Source: Candidatus Pacearchaeota archaeon UBA92 (lineage in GTDB: Archaea > Nanobdellota > Nanobdellia > Pacearchaeales > GW2011-AR1). Taken from it: a stretch of DNA of 64,000 nucleotides. Every line of letters starts with the position of its first letter. The first letter of the stretch is position 1. Positions 7,358 to 15,590 of the stretch are shown here, piece by piece. A program made the position numbers and the translations under genes. Location: contig DANJ01000007.1 in the NCBI GenBank assembly GCA_002497285.1, positions 1 through 64,000 of the forward strand. Reading direction: 5' to 3'. The notes beneath the pieces were generated by a model. It searched no databases and was not told where the DNA came from. It saw only the letters and a list, made by a program, of their open reading frames with translations.

Positions 7358-7921
7358 TTAATCATTTCTTTCTATATATCCTACAACTTCAGAAATCTCT
7401 TTAGCGTAAAAATCAGGTTTCACATCAAGACTAATAGACTTATCACCTTCAATCAAATTGTTATTATCTGGAGACTTGAGCAAAATTGTTTTACAGCCCG
7501 CCGATTTGCCTGCGATAATATCACTAATCATATCCCCCACAAACCAGCTATTGCTTAAATCGATATTATAATCCTTAGCCGCTTGAAATATCATTCCAGC
7601 ACGAGGCTTCCGGCATTCACAATTTACCCTATATTTGTTCAAATCAGCATTTGGGTGATGCGGGCAAAAATAAAACCAGTCAATCAAATTGTCAATTTTT
7701 TCATTTATACAATTATTAATCTCTTTAATTTCCTCCTCATTTGACAATCCTCTCGCAATTATTGGCTGATTTGAGATGACAATAAGAAGAGGAACAAGAG
7801 CCTTTATTTTTCCAAGTGCTTCTTTAACTCCTGGCAAGATTACAATCTTATCTTTTCTGTTTAAACAAGCCCCATTTTCATTTATCACTCCATCCCTATC
7901 AAAAAAAACAGCCTTATTCAT
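7358..7921 (-). CDS. gmhB: D-glycero-D-manno-heptose 1,7-bisphosphate 7-phosphatase (GmhB)
   Basis: HAD-family phosphatase removing the C7 phosphate of heptose 1,7-bisphosphate. It is 187 residues. The catalytic DxD is in VFFDRDGVIN (about 5-14) and motif II is VISNQP. The GmhB-specific zinc loop is CPHHPNADLNKYRVNCECRKP, with the expected two-Cys/His arrangement, and FVGDMISDI is motif IV. It is the first gene of the heptose set in transcription order. The ATG at 7921 is 24.5 bases from a palindromic TATA box shared with the divergent glycosyltransferase. Confidence 0.93.
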   Translation of the reverse strand: MNKAVFFDRDGVINENGACLNRKDKIVILPGVKEALGKIKALVPLLIVISNQPIIARGLSNEEEIKEINNCINEKIDNLIDWFYFCPHHPNADLNKYRVNCECRKPRAGMIFQAAKDYNIDLSNSWFVGDMISDIIAGKSAGCKTILLKSPDNNNLIEGDKSISLDVKPDFYAKEISEVVGYIERND

Positions 7922-7941
7922 TATTCTCTAAAAAGATAAAG

Positions 7942-7949
7942 TTTTAAAA
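7942..7949. promoter_or_regulatory. Shared palindromic TATA box for gmhB and the divergent GT2
   Basis: TTTTAAAA reads the same on both strands. Its centre is 24.5 bases from the gmhB ATG (7921, minus) and 25.5 bases from the GT2 ATG (7971, plus). Both starts sit at the normal leaderless distance from one element. Confidence 0.6.
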
Positions 7950-7970
7950 GACTTTCTGTATTCAAAAAAT

Positions 7971-8693
7971 ATGAAATTACTGATTGTTATTCCAGCACAC
8001 AACGAAGAAAAAATTATTGAAGAAAACGTAAACAAAGTTATTGATTTTATGAAAACTCAGAAAGATTATTCTTGGCATTTATTAATAGGGGAGAATGGTT
8101 CAAGTGATGAAACTATTAAAATATTAGATAAATTATCTAAGAAATATGCTCGAAAAATCTTTTCTTATAAGTCTTTGCCTGCAAGATCCAAAAGTGAAGC
8201 AATAAAAAGGGCATGGTTTTCCACAGATGCAGACTTTTATTTGCACATGGATGCTGATTTATCTACCGATTTAAAACATATTCCTAAGCTTGTTAATGGA
8301 TTAAGTGAAGGATATGACTTAGTTATAGGTTCTAGAGCAATGAAAACCTCTGAAGTTGAAAAAAGCCTAAAAAGAGGGATTATCTCTTTTTGTTATAATT
8401 TATTAGTCAGGGTACTCTTTTCTTTAAACGTGAAAGATTTGCAATGCGGATTTAAAGCAATAAATAAAAGAACTTTGAATGAAATTATCAAACAAACAAA
8501 ATATCTAAGTGAGGGGTTTATGGATACCGAAATGCTCATCCTTTCTGCAAATAAAGGATTCAAAATAAAAGAAATTCCTGTGAAATGGAAGGATGATAGA
8601 AAAAGCAAGTTCAATATAGCTCGAGTAACTACAAGTTTTTTGAAAAATATATTAAATGTAAAAAGAGATTTAATTTTAGGAAGGTATAAATAA
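7971..8693 (+). CDS. Family 2 glycosyltransferase, dolichol-phosphate-sugar synthase-like
   Basis: 240 residues, a soluble GT-A domain without C-terminal membrane segments. LLIVIPAHNEE opens the fold, ENGSSDET binds nucleotide, and MDADLSTD (about 93) is the metal-binding D-x-D region. QCGFKA and a late ITVKWKDDRKSKF-like segment (actually IPVKWKDDRKSKF) are typical of DPM1/DPG-synthase relatives. It probably charges a polyprenyl or dolichyl phosphate with a sugar on the cytoplasmic side. The next gene, a multi-pass membrane protein, may use such a lipid-linked donor. Confidence 0.8.
   Translation: MKLLIVIPAHNEEKIIEENVNKVIDFMKTQKDYSWHLLIGENGSSDETIKILDKLSKKYARKIFSYKSLPARSKSEAIKRAWFSTDADFYLHMDADLSTDLKHIPKLVNGLSEGYDLVIGSRAMKTSEVEKSLKRGIISFCYNLLVRVLFSLNVKDLQCGFKAINKRTLNEIIKQTKYLSEGFMDTEMLILSANKGFKIKEIPVKWKDDRKSKFNIARVTTSFLKNILNVKRDLILGRYK
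8685..8692 (+). promoter_or_regulatory. TATA box of the membrane protein at 8714
   Basis: TATAAATA is centred 25.5 bases before the ATG at 8714. It lies inside the last codons of the upstream gene. Confidence 0.35.
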
Positions 8694-8713
8694 CTCATTT
8701 TTAACAAAATATC

Positions 8714-10171
8714 ATGATGAGATTTAACAGATTGTCTAATAAGCAATTGTTGATTATTACCTTAATCTTGCTTGCATTTTTGGCAATCTGTACGAAATAC
8801 ATCGGAGGAATAGATGTGCACGATTATGCAGACGTAGCCAAATTTTTTGCAGGAAAATACTCTGCAGATATAAGGTCCTCTCACAGCATGTTATATAGTT
8901 TTATTCATGTACCCTTTCTAATTATCTTCAATAGTTTCCTCATAATGAAGATTACAAACCTGCTTTGGCTAGCCTTAATTATTCTAAGTTTATACTATAT
9001 TAGCAATAAAGATCGAAGAACTCTCTTGTTGGCTATTACTTCTCCTATAATTTGGTATATGGGTCCCTGGATAAGCCCTATACAACTCGCAGCTTTATTC
9101 TTTCTATGGGGATTTTTCTTTATGAATAAATTTGATAAAACAGAGAAGATAAAATATTTGGTTTTATCCGGAATATTTATAGGACTTGCATGGGCAACTT
9201 GGAACACAGTTTTTTTCATTCTTTCCTTCTTAATTATCTCTTTCTTTTACGGGAGAAATATAAATCACCTTATAATTTTCTTATTTTTTGTCACAGTAGG
9301 ACTTTTACCGATTTTGATATTTGATCAAATATTTTTCGGTTTTTTTCTTTATAGTACAATTAGACATGTTATGGCTAATCTAACTGTTTTTCTGTATGGT
9401 AGCATTTATCCAGGAGTAGTTCAAATCTTAAACTCTTGGGCAAATTACCTCTCTTTCTTGCTAATGCTTCCCCTATTCTCATTTATCCTATTCAAAAAAG
9501 ACTTTTTTGTTCATAGAAAAAGGCAAGTCATTTTCTTAACCCTTGCGACACTATTCTTTCTGATAAACCCCCAAGTAAGATACATAATGTTTCTTTGGCC
9601 AATCTTTTTATTATATTTACCAAAAAATCTAACTGAAAAACAATTTAAAATTCAACTATCTCTATTTATTTTGTTAAGTATTATAGTTACGATTCCATAT
9701 GTAATTCAAATAAAATACACAACAAACGCAGCAGATTTTGATACGGGAATAGCAAATTTTGGAAATTGGCATTTTAGTAGTGAAAGTAGAAATGCAGTAA
9801 TCTCTAATGATCTAAATAGTATTGCAAAAGACTATCCAAACGAAGTCTTTCTTGTTGGGAATGATATGGAAGATTATGCAGGTTTAGCACACATCTATTG
9901 GGGCGAGGATATAAAAGAATTTGTCAGCGAGCAAGATTATAACCTTTATTTAGCAAATAAAAGCACAATCTTTGAAAAAATACTAACTTTCACTCCAAAA
10001 ATTCAAGATAGGCGACAAATTTGGATAGGAGGCGGATTAGAAAAGAATGAGAATGATGCAACAGATTACACCTCAATAATATATGGGATTGGTGTTGATA
10101 AGCCCCTAGAAGCAGATGGTTTTGAGCTAATCCAGAGATATAACTTACTCTACCTGTCTAAGAAATCTTGA
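8714..10171 (+). CDS. Multi-pass membrane protein, GT-C/GT39-like
   Basis: 485 residues with about ten membrane segments and a soluble C-terminal part (about 345-485). The N-terminal external loop has GGIDVHDYADVAKFF after TM1, the position where GT-C enzymes such as ArnT/PMT hold acidic catalytic residues. This and its place next to a DPM1-like synthase suggest a polyprenyl-phosphate-sugar-dependent transferase. No family motif is certain, so treat it as a candidate. Two adjacent ATGs (8714, 8717) are possible starts. The 3' end overlaps the convergent histidine phosphatase by 22 bases. Confidence 0.6.
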   Translation: MMRFNRLSNKQLLIITLILLAFLAICTKYIGGIDVHDYADVAKFFAGKYSADIRSSHSMLYSFIHVPFLIIFNSFLIMKITNLLWLALIILSLYYISNKDRRTLLLAITSPIIWYMGPWISPIQLAALFFLWGFFFMNKFDKTEKIKYLVLSGIFIGLAWATWNTVFFILSFLIISFFYGRNINHLIIFLFFVTVGLLPILIFDQIFFGFFLYSTIRHVMANLTVFLYGSIYPGVVQILNSWANYLSFLLMLPLFSFILFKKDFFVHRKRQVIFLTLATLFFLINPQVRYIMFLWPIFLLYLPKNLTEKQFKIQLSLFILLSIIVTIPYVIQIKYTTNAADFDTGIANFGNWHFSSESRNAVISNDLNSIAKDYPNEVFLVGNDMEDYAGLAHIYWGEDIKEFVSEQDYNLYLANKSTIFEKILTFTPKIQDRRQIWIGGGLEKNENDATDYTSIIYGIGVDKPLEADGFELIQRYNLLYLSKKS

Positions 10172-10773
10172 TTATTAAATAGGCCAATCAATTTAAATTC
10201 ACCCAATCCATCTTTTTTTTCATATTTCAATTCAATTAATGAGCAGTTGTCCACTTTAATTTTAAATATAGAGTCATAAAGACTAAGACCAATAAGGTTT
10301 CCAACAAAAACCTTTATGAAAATGCTATGTGAGACAATAACAATTTTCTTATCCGTCTCTCCATATTTTTCAACTAGACTTTTTGCAAAATCTTCTGTTC
10401 TAATTTTCAAATCTTCTAAACTCTCTCCATTCAATGGTTTTCTATCTTCAAAATTACCCTTCAGGACTTTCCAGTTTATTTCAGAATTCTTCTTGCCAGT
10501 GAAATCTCCATAATCCTTTTCTCTTAATTTAGGAGAATATTCAATTTCAGTATCTAATTCAGAGCTTATTTCTTTTGCAAGTATTTTACACCTAGGCAAG
10601 TCACTTGAAATTATAATGTCTATTCCAATAACTTTAGTTTTACTAACTAATCCATGCATCTGCTTAATTCCAAGTTCTGAAATTCTTCCATCGTCAAATT
10701 CAGGATATGAGCCATGGGTTATGTCTTTCGCATTATATTCTGTCTGAGGATGTCTCACAATAAACAGTTTCAT
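10150..10773 (-). CDS. Histidine phosphatase superfamily protein (phosphoglycerate mutase-like)
   Basis: 207 residues. The phosphoacceptor motif reads VRHPQTEYN (RHP in place of the commoner RHG) at about residues 7-15. The partner residues are in SSDLPRC, LREKDYGDFTGK (acid/base glutamate region) and VSHSIFIKVF (second histidine). Relatives include cofactor-dependent phosphoglycerate mutases, CobC and sugar phosphatases; the substrate cannot be read from sequence. Position amid nucleotide-sugar genes suggests a sugar-phosphate phosphatase. Confidence 0.8.
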   Translation of the reverse strand: MKLFIVRHPQTEYNAKDITHGSYPEFDDGRISELGIKQMHGLVSKTKVIGIDIIISSDLPRCKILAKEISSELDTEIEYSPKLREKDYGDFTGKKNSEINWKVLKGNFEDRKPLNGESLEDLKIRTEDFAKSLVEKYGETDKKIVIVSHSIFIKVFVGNLIGLSLYDSIFKIKVDNCSLIELKYEKKDGLGEFKLIGLFNNQDFLDR

Positions 10774-10794
10774 AATCTGATGGTGTTTAATCCA

Positions 10795-10800
10795 TTTAAA
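10795..10800 (-). promoter_or_regulatory. TATA box of the histidine phosphatase
   Basis: TTTAAA is centred 24.5 bases before the ATG at 10773. Confidence 0.4.
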
Positions 10801-10844
10801 GATTTTTTGATTGCCTTTTAAGTCTGTAATTGTCCTTAGTAAAC

Positions 10845-10853
10845 TATTTAAAA
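10845..10853 (+). promoter_or_regulatory. TATA box of the 10874-15534 operon
   Basis: TATTTAAAA is centred 25 bases before the ATG at 10874. It is the only recognisable promoter for six overlapping genes. Confidence 0.55.
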
Positions 10854-10873
10854 CCGGGGTTTTTTAGCACTTA

Positions 10874-12649
10874 ATGAAGGCAATAGTTCTTGCTGCAGGC
10901 GCTAACGAAATATCTGGAATTTCAAGCAAAAATATTCCAAAATGTCTTATAGAAATAGGCGAAAAAACTCTTCTTGAGCGCCAGATAGACATTCTAACCT
11001 CATGCGGAATTAGTAAAGAAGACATTTTGGTGGTAATCGGAGAAGAAGGAGAAGCCTGGTCAGAAGAAAACAGACAGAAAGTTAAAAATTTACATAAAAA
11101 TGTACTAATTAATACAAAAAATTTAGAAACGGGGAATAGCCATTCTCTATGGCTCGCATTAAGGGGAATCAATGAAAACGTAATTTTTCTTGATGGAGAC
11201 CTGTTCTTTAGCAAAGAAGCAATAAACAAGTTACTAAACTCAAGTCATTCTTCTGCCCTCTTGACTACAAATGAAAAAACGCCTCAAAGGGGGAATCTTG
11301 TTTTAGTAAAAGGAGACAGGGTTCTTGGCATAGGTCCAAATTTTGAGACCGATAGAGTTTATACGGGAATAGCCAAATTTGGTAGAGATTTTCTGCAGAA
11401 ATTTAAGGAAGAAATGGAAAGTAAAGATTATTCGAAAACTAATTTAGATGTACCGATTTATCAAATCTGTTTCAATAACTTTATTCATAATGTCGACCTC
11501 TATGACTTTAAGATAAAAGATAGTTTTCTGAATGGGGGTTCATTTGCAGTAACCAAAATATTAGAAAAGAAAGAGGGCCAATCAGAAAAAAACCTGAAAT
11601 TTGTTAGGAAAGAAGCTACAGAAGATAAAGAAAAACTAATCAACGAAGCTAAGTGGCTTATAAATCTACCCAAAGATTTAAAGAATCATTTTCCAGAGGT
11701 TCTAAATTACAATTTAGAGGGAGATCATGTTTACATGGATTTGAAGTACTACCCATATAAAAGTCTTAGAAGATCTTTAATGTCTGGAGAAATCGATAAA
11801 ACAAAAGCAAAGGAAATATTGAGTAAAGTTTTTGATTTTTTGTTTGAAAAATTGTATACCAAAGAAATTAAGAATTATGAAAAAGATTTTGTAAACAAGG
11901 TTTATTTTGACAGAATTTTTGATAGATTAGAATTATCTAAAAAAAAGTCAAATATATTCAGAGAGATAATAGATAAAAAAACACTAAAAATAAACGGCAA
12001 GGAGTTTTCAAATATAAAACCATTAATTAGCTCTTTAAAAAGTGAAAAAGATTTATTAGACGCATTAAATCCAACCAGATTAAGTTTGCTCCATGGAGAC
12101 CTTCATTTTGATAACGTTCTAATAGATAAAGAAAATCCAGAGAAGTTTATTTTAATAGACCCACGAGGTAAAATGTACGGGGGCGGAGTAGGTGGAGACT
12201 ATACCTACGATTTAGGAAAAGTTTATCATTGTTTGAATGGGTTATATGATTTTATCCATGAGAATAAATTTGATTTATCAATAAACAATGATTTGGATGA
12301 TTTAAATGCAAACTTTAAGATTCAAAGATCTGTAGAACTTGACCAATACAAAGGAGTTTTATCAGGCCTTCCGACACTGTTTAACAAATATGATCTTTTG
12401 AAAGAAGATAAAAATTGGAAGATAAGGGCTAGTTTTTCCGAAGTTGCACATTTTTGTAGCATGGCTCCATTTCATATCAAGGGTGCAGGAGATGAAAAGA
12501 TTGCTTTGGGAATTTATCTAAGGGGAGTCATGCTTCTTAATCAGTTTGCTGAAAGTTGGCAAAAAGATAATTTCAAGTTCCGATTAATAAACATAAACAC
12601 CCAAAAAGATTACGAAGAAGCCTCAAATTTTGCAAAAGAAAATGACTAA
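10874..12649 (+). CDS. Nucleotidyltransferase / choline-kinase-like (APH) fusion
   Basis: 591 residues. Residues 1 to about 215 are a sugar-phosphate-type nucleotidyltransferase: AIVLAAG at the start (with a poor G-x-G-x-R loop, GANEISGISSK), PKCLIEIGEKTLLERQ and VIFLDGDLFF for the metal. Residues about 225-560 are an aminoglycoside/choline-kinase-like phosphotransferase. They carry LLHGDLHFDNVL (about 405-416, HGD-x4-N catalytic loop) and LIDPRGK (about 427, metal aspartate). Kinase plus cytidylyl/uridylyltransferase recalls LicA/LicC, in which an alcohol is phosphorylated and then activated; the substrate is unknown. It shares a 147-bp near-identical tract with the gene at 15939. Confidence 0.8.
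   Translation: MKAIVLAAGANEISGISSKNIPKCLIEIGEKTLLERQIDILTSCGISKEDILVVIGEEGEAWSEENRQKVKNLHKNVLINTKNLETGNSHSLWLALRGINENVIFLDGDLFFSKEAINKLLNSSHSSALLTTNEKTPQRGNLVLVKGDRVLGIGPNFETDRVYTGIAKFGRDFLQKFKEEMESKDYSKTNLDVPIYQICFNNFIHNVDLYDFKIKDSFLNGGSFAVTKILEKKEGQSEKNLKFVRKEATEDKEKLINEAKWLINLPKDLKNHFPEVLNYNLEGDHVYMDLKYYPYKSLRRSLMSGEIDKTKAKEILSKVFDFLFEKLYTKEIKNYEKDFVNKVYFDRIFDRLELSKKKSNIFREIIDKKTLKINGKEFSNIKPLISSLKSEKDLLDALNPTRLSLLHGDLHFDNVLIDKENPEKFILIDPRGKMYGGGVGGDYTYDLGKVYHCLNGLYDFIHENKFDLSINNDLDDLNANFKIQRSVELDQYKGVLSGLPTLFNKYDLLKEDKNWKIRASFSEVAHFCSMAPFHIKGAGDEKIALGIYLRGVMLLNQFAESWQKDNFKFRLININTQKDYEEASNFAKEND
10937..11083 (+). repeat. 147-bp near-identical tract, copy 1
   Basis: Aligns without gaps to 15999-16145 with a single mismatch (G at 11054, A at 16116; Ala versus Thr). 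Identity stops sharply at both ends although both genes continue as homologues. It covers residues 22-70, the substrate-positioning part of the nucleotidyltransferase domain. Confidence 0.93.
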
Positions 12650-13496
12650 AGTACTACTAACCGGAGCTGATGGTTTTTTAGGGAGTAAGATTTTTGAGGA
12701 TTTTAGCAGAGATTACGATGTTTATGGAACAAGTAGAAATACAAACACTGAAAGAATTTTTTCTCTAGACCTAAGAAATCCTGAAGAAATTAAACGGTTA
12801 CTTGAAAAATTACAACCTTCAATACTTATCCATGCTGCTGCCCTTGTCGATGTAGACAAATGTGAAAAAGATAAAGATCTTGCTTATCAGGTAAATTACA
12901 AGGCTACAGAAGAAATTGCAAAATTATGCGGAGAGTTTGGAATAAAAATGATTTATCTCTCAACAGATTATGTTTTTTCAGGAAATGAACCCTCTTATTC
13001 AGTAAATTCCAAGCCAAATCCTATAAATTATTACGGAGAAACAAAATTAATGGGAGAAGAAGCAGTCAAAAAATTTGTTACGAATTATGCAATCATAAGA
13101 CCAACAATATTGTATGGTTCTATTTATACAAATAAGAAAAACTTTGTTTTAGACACAATTTCAAAAATAAAATCTGAAAATGAAATAATTCTAGACAACA
13201 AAAGAGTAAAGTATCCATTACTTATAGATGACGTTTCTAAAGCAGTAAAAAAAATAATAGACTCCAATTTTACAGGTCTAGCTCATTTGTCTGGTCCATC
13301 CGAAGTCACCAAATATGATTGGGGGATAAAAATAGCAGAAGTATTCTCCTTGTCTTTAGAAAAAATTAAGGGAAAGAACCTCAACGAGACTAATAGGCCC
13401 TTTAAAGTCAAATTTGAAGACAACTACATAAAAGCTTTAAACCTTGAAGAAGGACTAAATTTAATCAAAAACAAAGTTAAAAATGAAAATAATTAG
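12642..13496 (+). CDS. RmlD-like NAD(P)-dependent sugar reductase (SDR)
   Basis: 284 residues. The Rossmann motif VLLTGADGFLGSKIF opens it; IHAAALVDVDKCE, STDYVFSGNEPSY and YGETKLMGEE (Y-x3-K catalytic pair) follow the dTDP-4-dehydrorhamnose reductase pattern. The substrate is probably a 4-keto nucleotide sugar, but no companion 4,6-dehydratase lies in this operon, so another carbonyl compound is possible. I chose the ATG at 12642, which overlaps the previous stop (ATGACTAA). A TTG at 12630 is also in frame. Confidence 0.8.
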   Translation: MTKVLLTGADGFLGSKIFEDFSRDYDVYGTSRNTNTERIFSLDLRNPEEIKRLLEKLQPSILIHAAALVDVDKCEKDKDLAYQVNYKATEEIAKLCGEFGIKMIYLSTDYVFSGNEPSYSVNSKPNPINYYGETKLMGEEAVKKFVTNYAIIRPTILYGSIYTNKKNFVLDTISKIKSENEIILDNKRVKYPLLIDDVSKAVKKIIDSNFTGLAHLSGPSEVTKYDWGIKIAEVFSLSLEKIKGKNLNETNRPFKVKFEDNYIKALNLEEGLNLIKNKVKNENN

Positions 13497-13854
13497 GAGA
13501 AACGAAGTGCCTGATGTGGATAGAAATGGTTACATTATAAAGCGATTACTCACTTCTCCTTTCCAGATTCATCCTAAAGATGTCGGTTTTTACGAGACTT
13601 CAATACCCAAAGGGGGCAAATGCAAAGAGCAATGGCATAAGGAGTCTTATGAATCAGTCTATTTTTTGACAGATGGAGAAGCAAAGTTAAAAGGAGAAAT
13701 TTATGAATTTAAGAAAGGGGATTTAGTCTTTCTCGAGCCCGGAGAAAAGCACGAATGGCTTGCCTTGAAAAATGAAGTGGTTTTATTTGCAATAAGATTT
13801 CCTAACCTTCTAAATGATAAATATACAACGGAGGATTCAGAAGATGAATCTTAA
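13483..13854 (+). CDS. Cupin-domain protein (first of two in the operon)
   Basis: 123 residues. A double-stranded beta-helix cupin: EQWHKESYESVYFLTDGEAKL is motif 1 and GDLVFLEPGEKHEWLAL is motif 2, including the H in EKHEW. Single-domain cupins in nucleotide-sugar operons act as isomerases, epimerases or mutarotases on sugar phosphates; which one is not visible. It overlaps the upstream reductase by 14 bases and the downstream SDR by 11. A paralogue with a similar N-terminus (MKIIR) is at 15181. Confidence 0.75.
   Translation: MKIIRRNEVPDVDRNGYIIKRLLTSPFQIHPKDVGFYETSIPKGGKCKEQWHKESYESVYFLTDGEAKLKGEIYEFKKGDLVFLEPGEKHEWLALKNEVVLFAIRFPNLLNDKYTTEDSEDES
13830..13834 (+). promoter_or_regulatory. 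Shine-Dalgarno site deciding the SDR start
   Basis: GGAGG ends nine bases before the ATG at 13844 and supports that start over an in-frame codon at 13814. It shows that internal operon genes here use SD-led initiation while first genes look leaderless. Confidence 0.6.
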
Positions 13855-14584
13855 GGACAAAGTAGCTGTAATCAGCGGAATTAGCAAAAGATTTGGTTCT
13901 TCAACTGCATATCTTTTTGCAAAAGAAGGGGCAAGTTTAGTCTTAATTTCAAGAAACACAGAACTAACAAATAAGATTACTGAAGATATTAGATTTAATG
14001 GGGGAAAAGCAATATCTATTGCCTGCGATGTCACAAAAAATGAAGAAGTCGATAAAGCAGTAGAAGAAATAAAAAGAGTTTACGGAAAAGTAGATATCCT
14101 CTTTAACAATGCAGGAGGAAAGTACACAAAGAGACAAAAAATGCACGAAATGTCTTCAGATTTTTGGGATGAAGTGATAAATACAAACCTAAAGAGTGTA
14201 TTTGTCCTGTCAAGTAAAATTATACCTTTAATGAAAGAAGGAGGTTCAATAATAAATATTTCTGCAGCCCACAAAACTCTTTTAGATAGCAATACTGCTT
14301 ATGCTGCCGCGAAATCAGGAATTGTTGGACTAACAAGAAATTTAGCAAGAGAACTTAGAGAATCGAATATCAGGGTCAATTGTATAAAACCCGGAGTTAT
14401 AAGAAATGACTTTAATAGTCAGAATTTAACCAAATATACAAACAAAGTAAAAAGAAAAGGCAATTCTGAAGATGTTGCTTTCGCAGCCCTTCATCTTGCA
14501 TCAGACACTTCTTCATGGACTACGGGGCAGACTATAACTGTCGATGGGGGAGAAGAATTATTCTCTGAAATGGAAAATGAATAA
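13844..14584 (+). CDS. Classical SDR oxidoreductase (FabG-like)
   Basis: 246 residues of the classical short-chain dehydrogenase type. The cofactor loop is unusual: AVISGISKRFGSSTAYLF in place of TGxxxGIG. DILFNNAGG is the NNAG motif, with SIINISAAHKT (catalytic serine), YAAAKSG (Y-x3-K) and a C-terminal WTTGQTITVDGGE. It probably reduces or oxidises a sugar or polyol. The GGAGG site and overlap with the cupin place it in the six-gene operon. Confidence 0.83.
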   Translation: MNLKDKVAVISGISKRFGSSTAYLFAKEGASLVLISRNTELTNKITEDIRFNGGKAISIACDVTKNEEVDKAVEEIKRVYGKVDILFNNAGGKYTKRQKMHEMSSDFWDEVINTNLKSVFVLSSKIIPLMKEGGSIINISAAHKTLLDSNTAYAAAKSGIVGLTRNLARELRESNIRVNCIKPGVIRNDFNSQNLTKYTNKVKRKGNSEDVAFAALHLASDTSSWTTGQTITVDGGEELFSEMENE

Positions 14585-15209
14585 AAATTTTGTGATTATG
14601 ATGACTGGATACACTGCTTCTGGAAAAAGCACGACTGCAAGAACAATTTCTAAATGCCTTGGAACCAAAATATACCATTCGGCAATTATCAGAAAAGAGT
14701 TAGGTTTTGACTTTTCAGAAGAAGATGCGAAAAATGATTTTTTTGACCTTACCTCTCAAAAAAGAACAGAAATGGATAAAAAGGTTTATGGTGAGATGTT
14801 AAAAAAATTAGAATTAAGCTTATCAAAGAATGAAAATGTCGTTTTAGATGCAGGTCATTTTTTTCAATGGCAAAGAGAGAACATATCTCAAGTATTAAAT
14901 AAATTCGATTGCGAACTCTTCATTGTACAAACGGTCTGCCCAGAAAAAGAAATAATCAGAAGGCTTAAAAATAGAAAAAATAATTTTTCGAAGTCTGCAT
15001 TAAATGAAACCCCCTCAATCAAAGCATACTTTTCATCAAAAGAAGTCATGATTAATCCAGAAGTTGATGAAAAATCAAAGAATAAAACATTTATAATCTG
15101 CTTCAATACTTTATCTGGAGAGATAACTACAGAAAATAATTCAAAAAATGAAAATCTCTCAAAAATAATCGGAGTTTTAAATGAAAATAATAAGATTCGT
15201 AGAAGTTAA
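14577..15209 (+). CDS. P-loop kinase of the AAA_33 / gluconokinase-like type
   Basis: 211 residues. Walker A is TGYTASGKSTTA (about 9-20); VVLDAGHFFQWQRENI is a Walker B-like strand and RRLKNRKNN a lid region. This architecture matches small kinases such as those in AAA_33, zeta-toxin or APS-kinase relatives. The substrate is unknown; within this operon a sugar or small alcohol is likely. The start ATG at 14577 overlaps the SDR stop (ATGAATAA); an in-frame ATG at 14544 is less likely. Confidence 0.7.
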   Translation: MNKNFVIMMTGYTASGKSTTARTISKCLGTKIYHSAIIRKELGFDFSEEDAKNDFFDLTSQKRTEMDKKVYGEMLKKLELSLSKNENVVLDAGHFFQWQRENISQVLNKFDCELFIVQTVCPEKEIIRRLKNRKNNFSKSALNETPSIKAYFSSKEVMINPEVDEKSKNKTFIICFNTLSGEITTENNSKNENLSKIIGVLNENNKIRRS

Positions 15210-15534
15210 AATACAGGAAAGGCCTGATGGAAGAACAGTAAGAAATCTTCTTCAGAAAGAGTTGGACATGGATGTCTCAGGTCTGCAGATGCTCTACGTA
15301 ACTCATCCCCATGGACTGGAAGAAAGACAACATTCTCATGACCACTCTTGCGAAATTCTATATTTCTTAGACAAAGCAAGATACAAAATAAACGGACAGG
15401 ACTATTTGCTAAACGAAAACGATGTAGTTTTGTTTGAACCAGGGGACATTCATGGGGCCATTCCGATTGATAACGAGACGAGAATTATAGTCTTCCAAAG
15501 TCCAATAATCTCGGATGATAAAAAGTACCACTAA
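15181..15534 (+). CDS. Cupin-domain protein (second of two in the operon)
   Basis: 117 residues. HPHGLEERQHSHDHSCEILYFL is a histidine-rich cupin motif 1 with a full metal set (H-x-H and E), followed by NENDVVLFEPGDIHGAI (motif 2, with the last histidine). A bound metal is therefore more likely than in the first cupin. Role unknown: isomerase or dioxygenase-like chemistry are both possible. It overlaps the kinase by 29 bases and ends the operon. Confidence 0.75.
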   Translation: MKIIRFVEVKIQERPDGRTVRNLLQKELDMDVSGLQMLYVTHPHGLEERQHSHDHSCEILYFLDKARYKINGQDYLLNENDVVLFEPGDIHGAIPIDNETRIIVFQSPIISDDKKYH

Positions 15535-15561
15535 ATAACTAAAAAATTCTGAATATAAATC

Positions 15562-15570
15562 TTTATAAAT
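15562..15570 (+). promoter_or_regulatory. TATA box of the hypothetical gene at 15591
   Basis: TTTATAAAT is centred 25 bases before the ATG at 15591. Confidence 0.5.
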
Positions 15571-15590
15571 GATTTCTTTTCTCTAATTAA

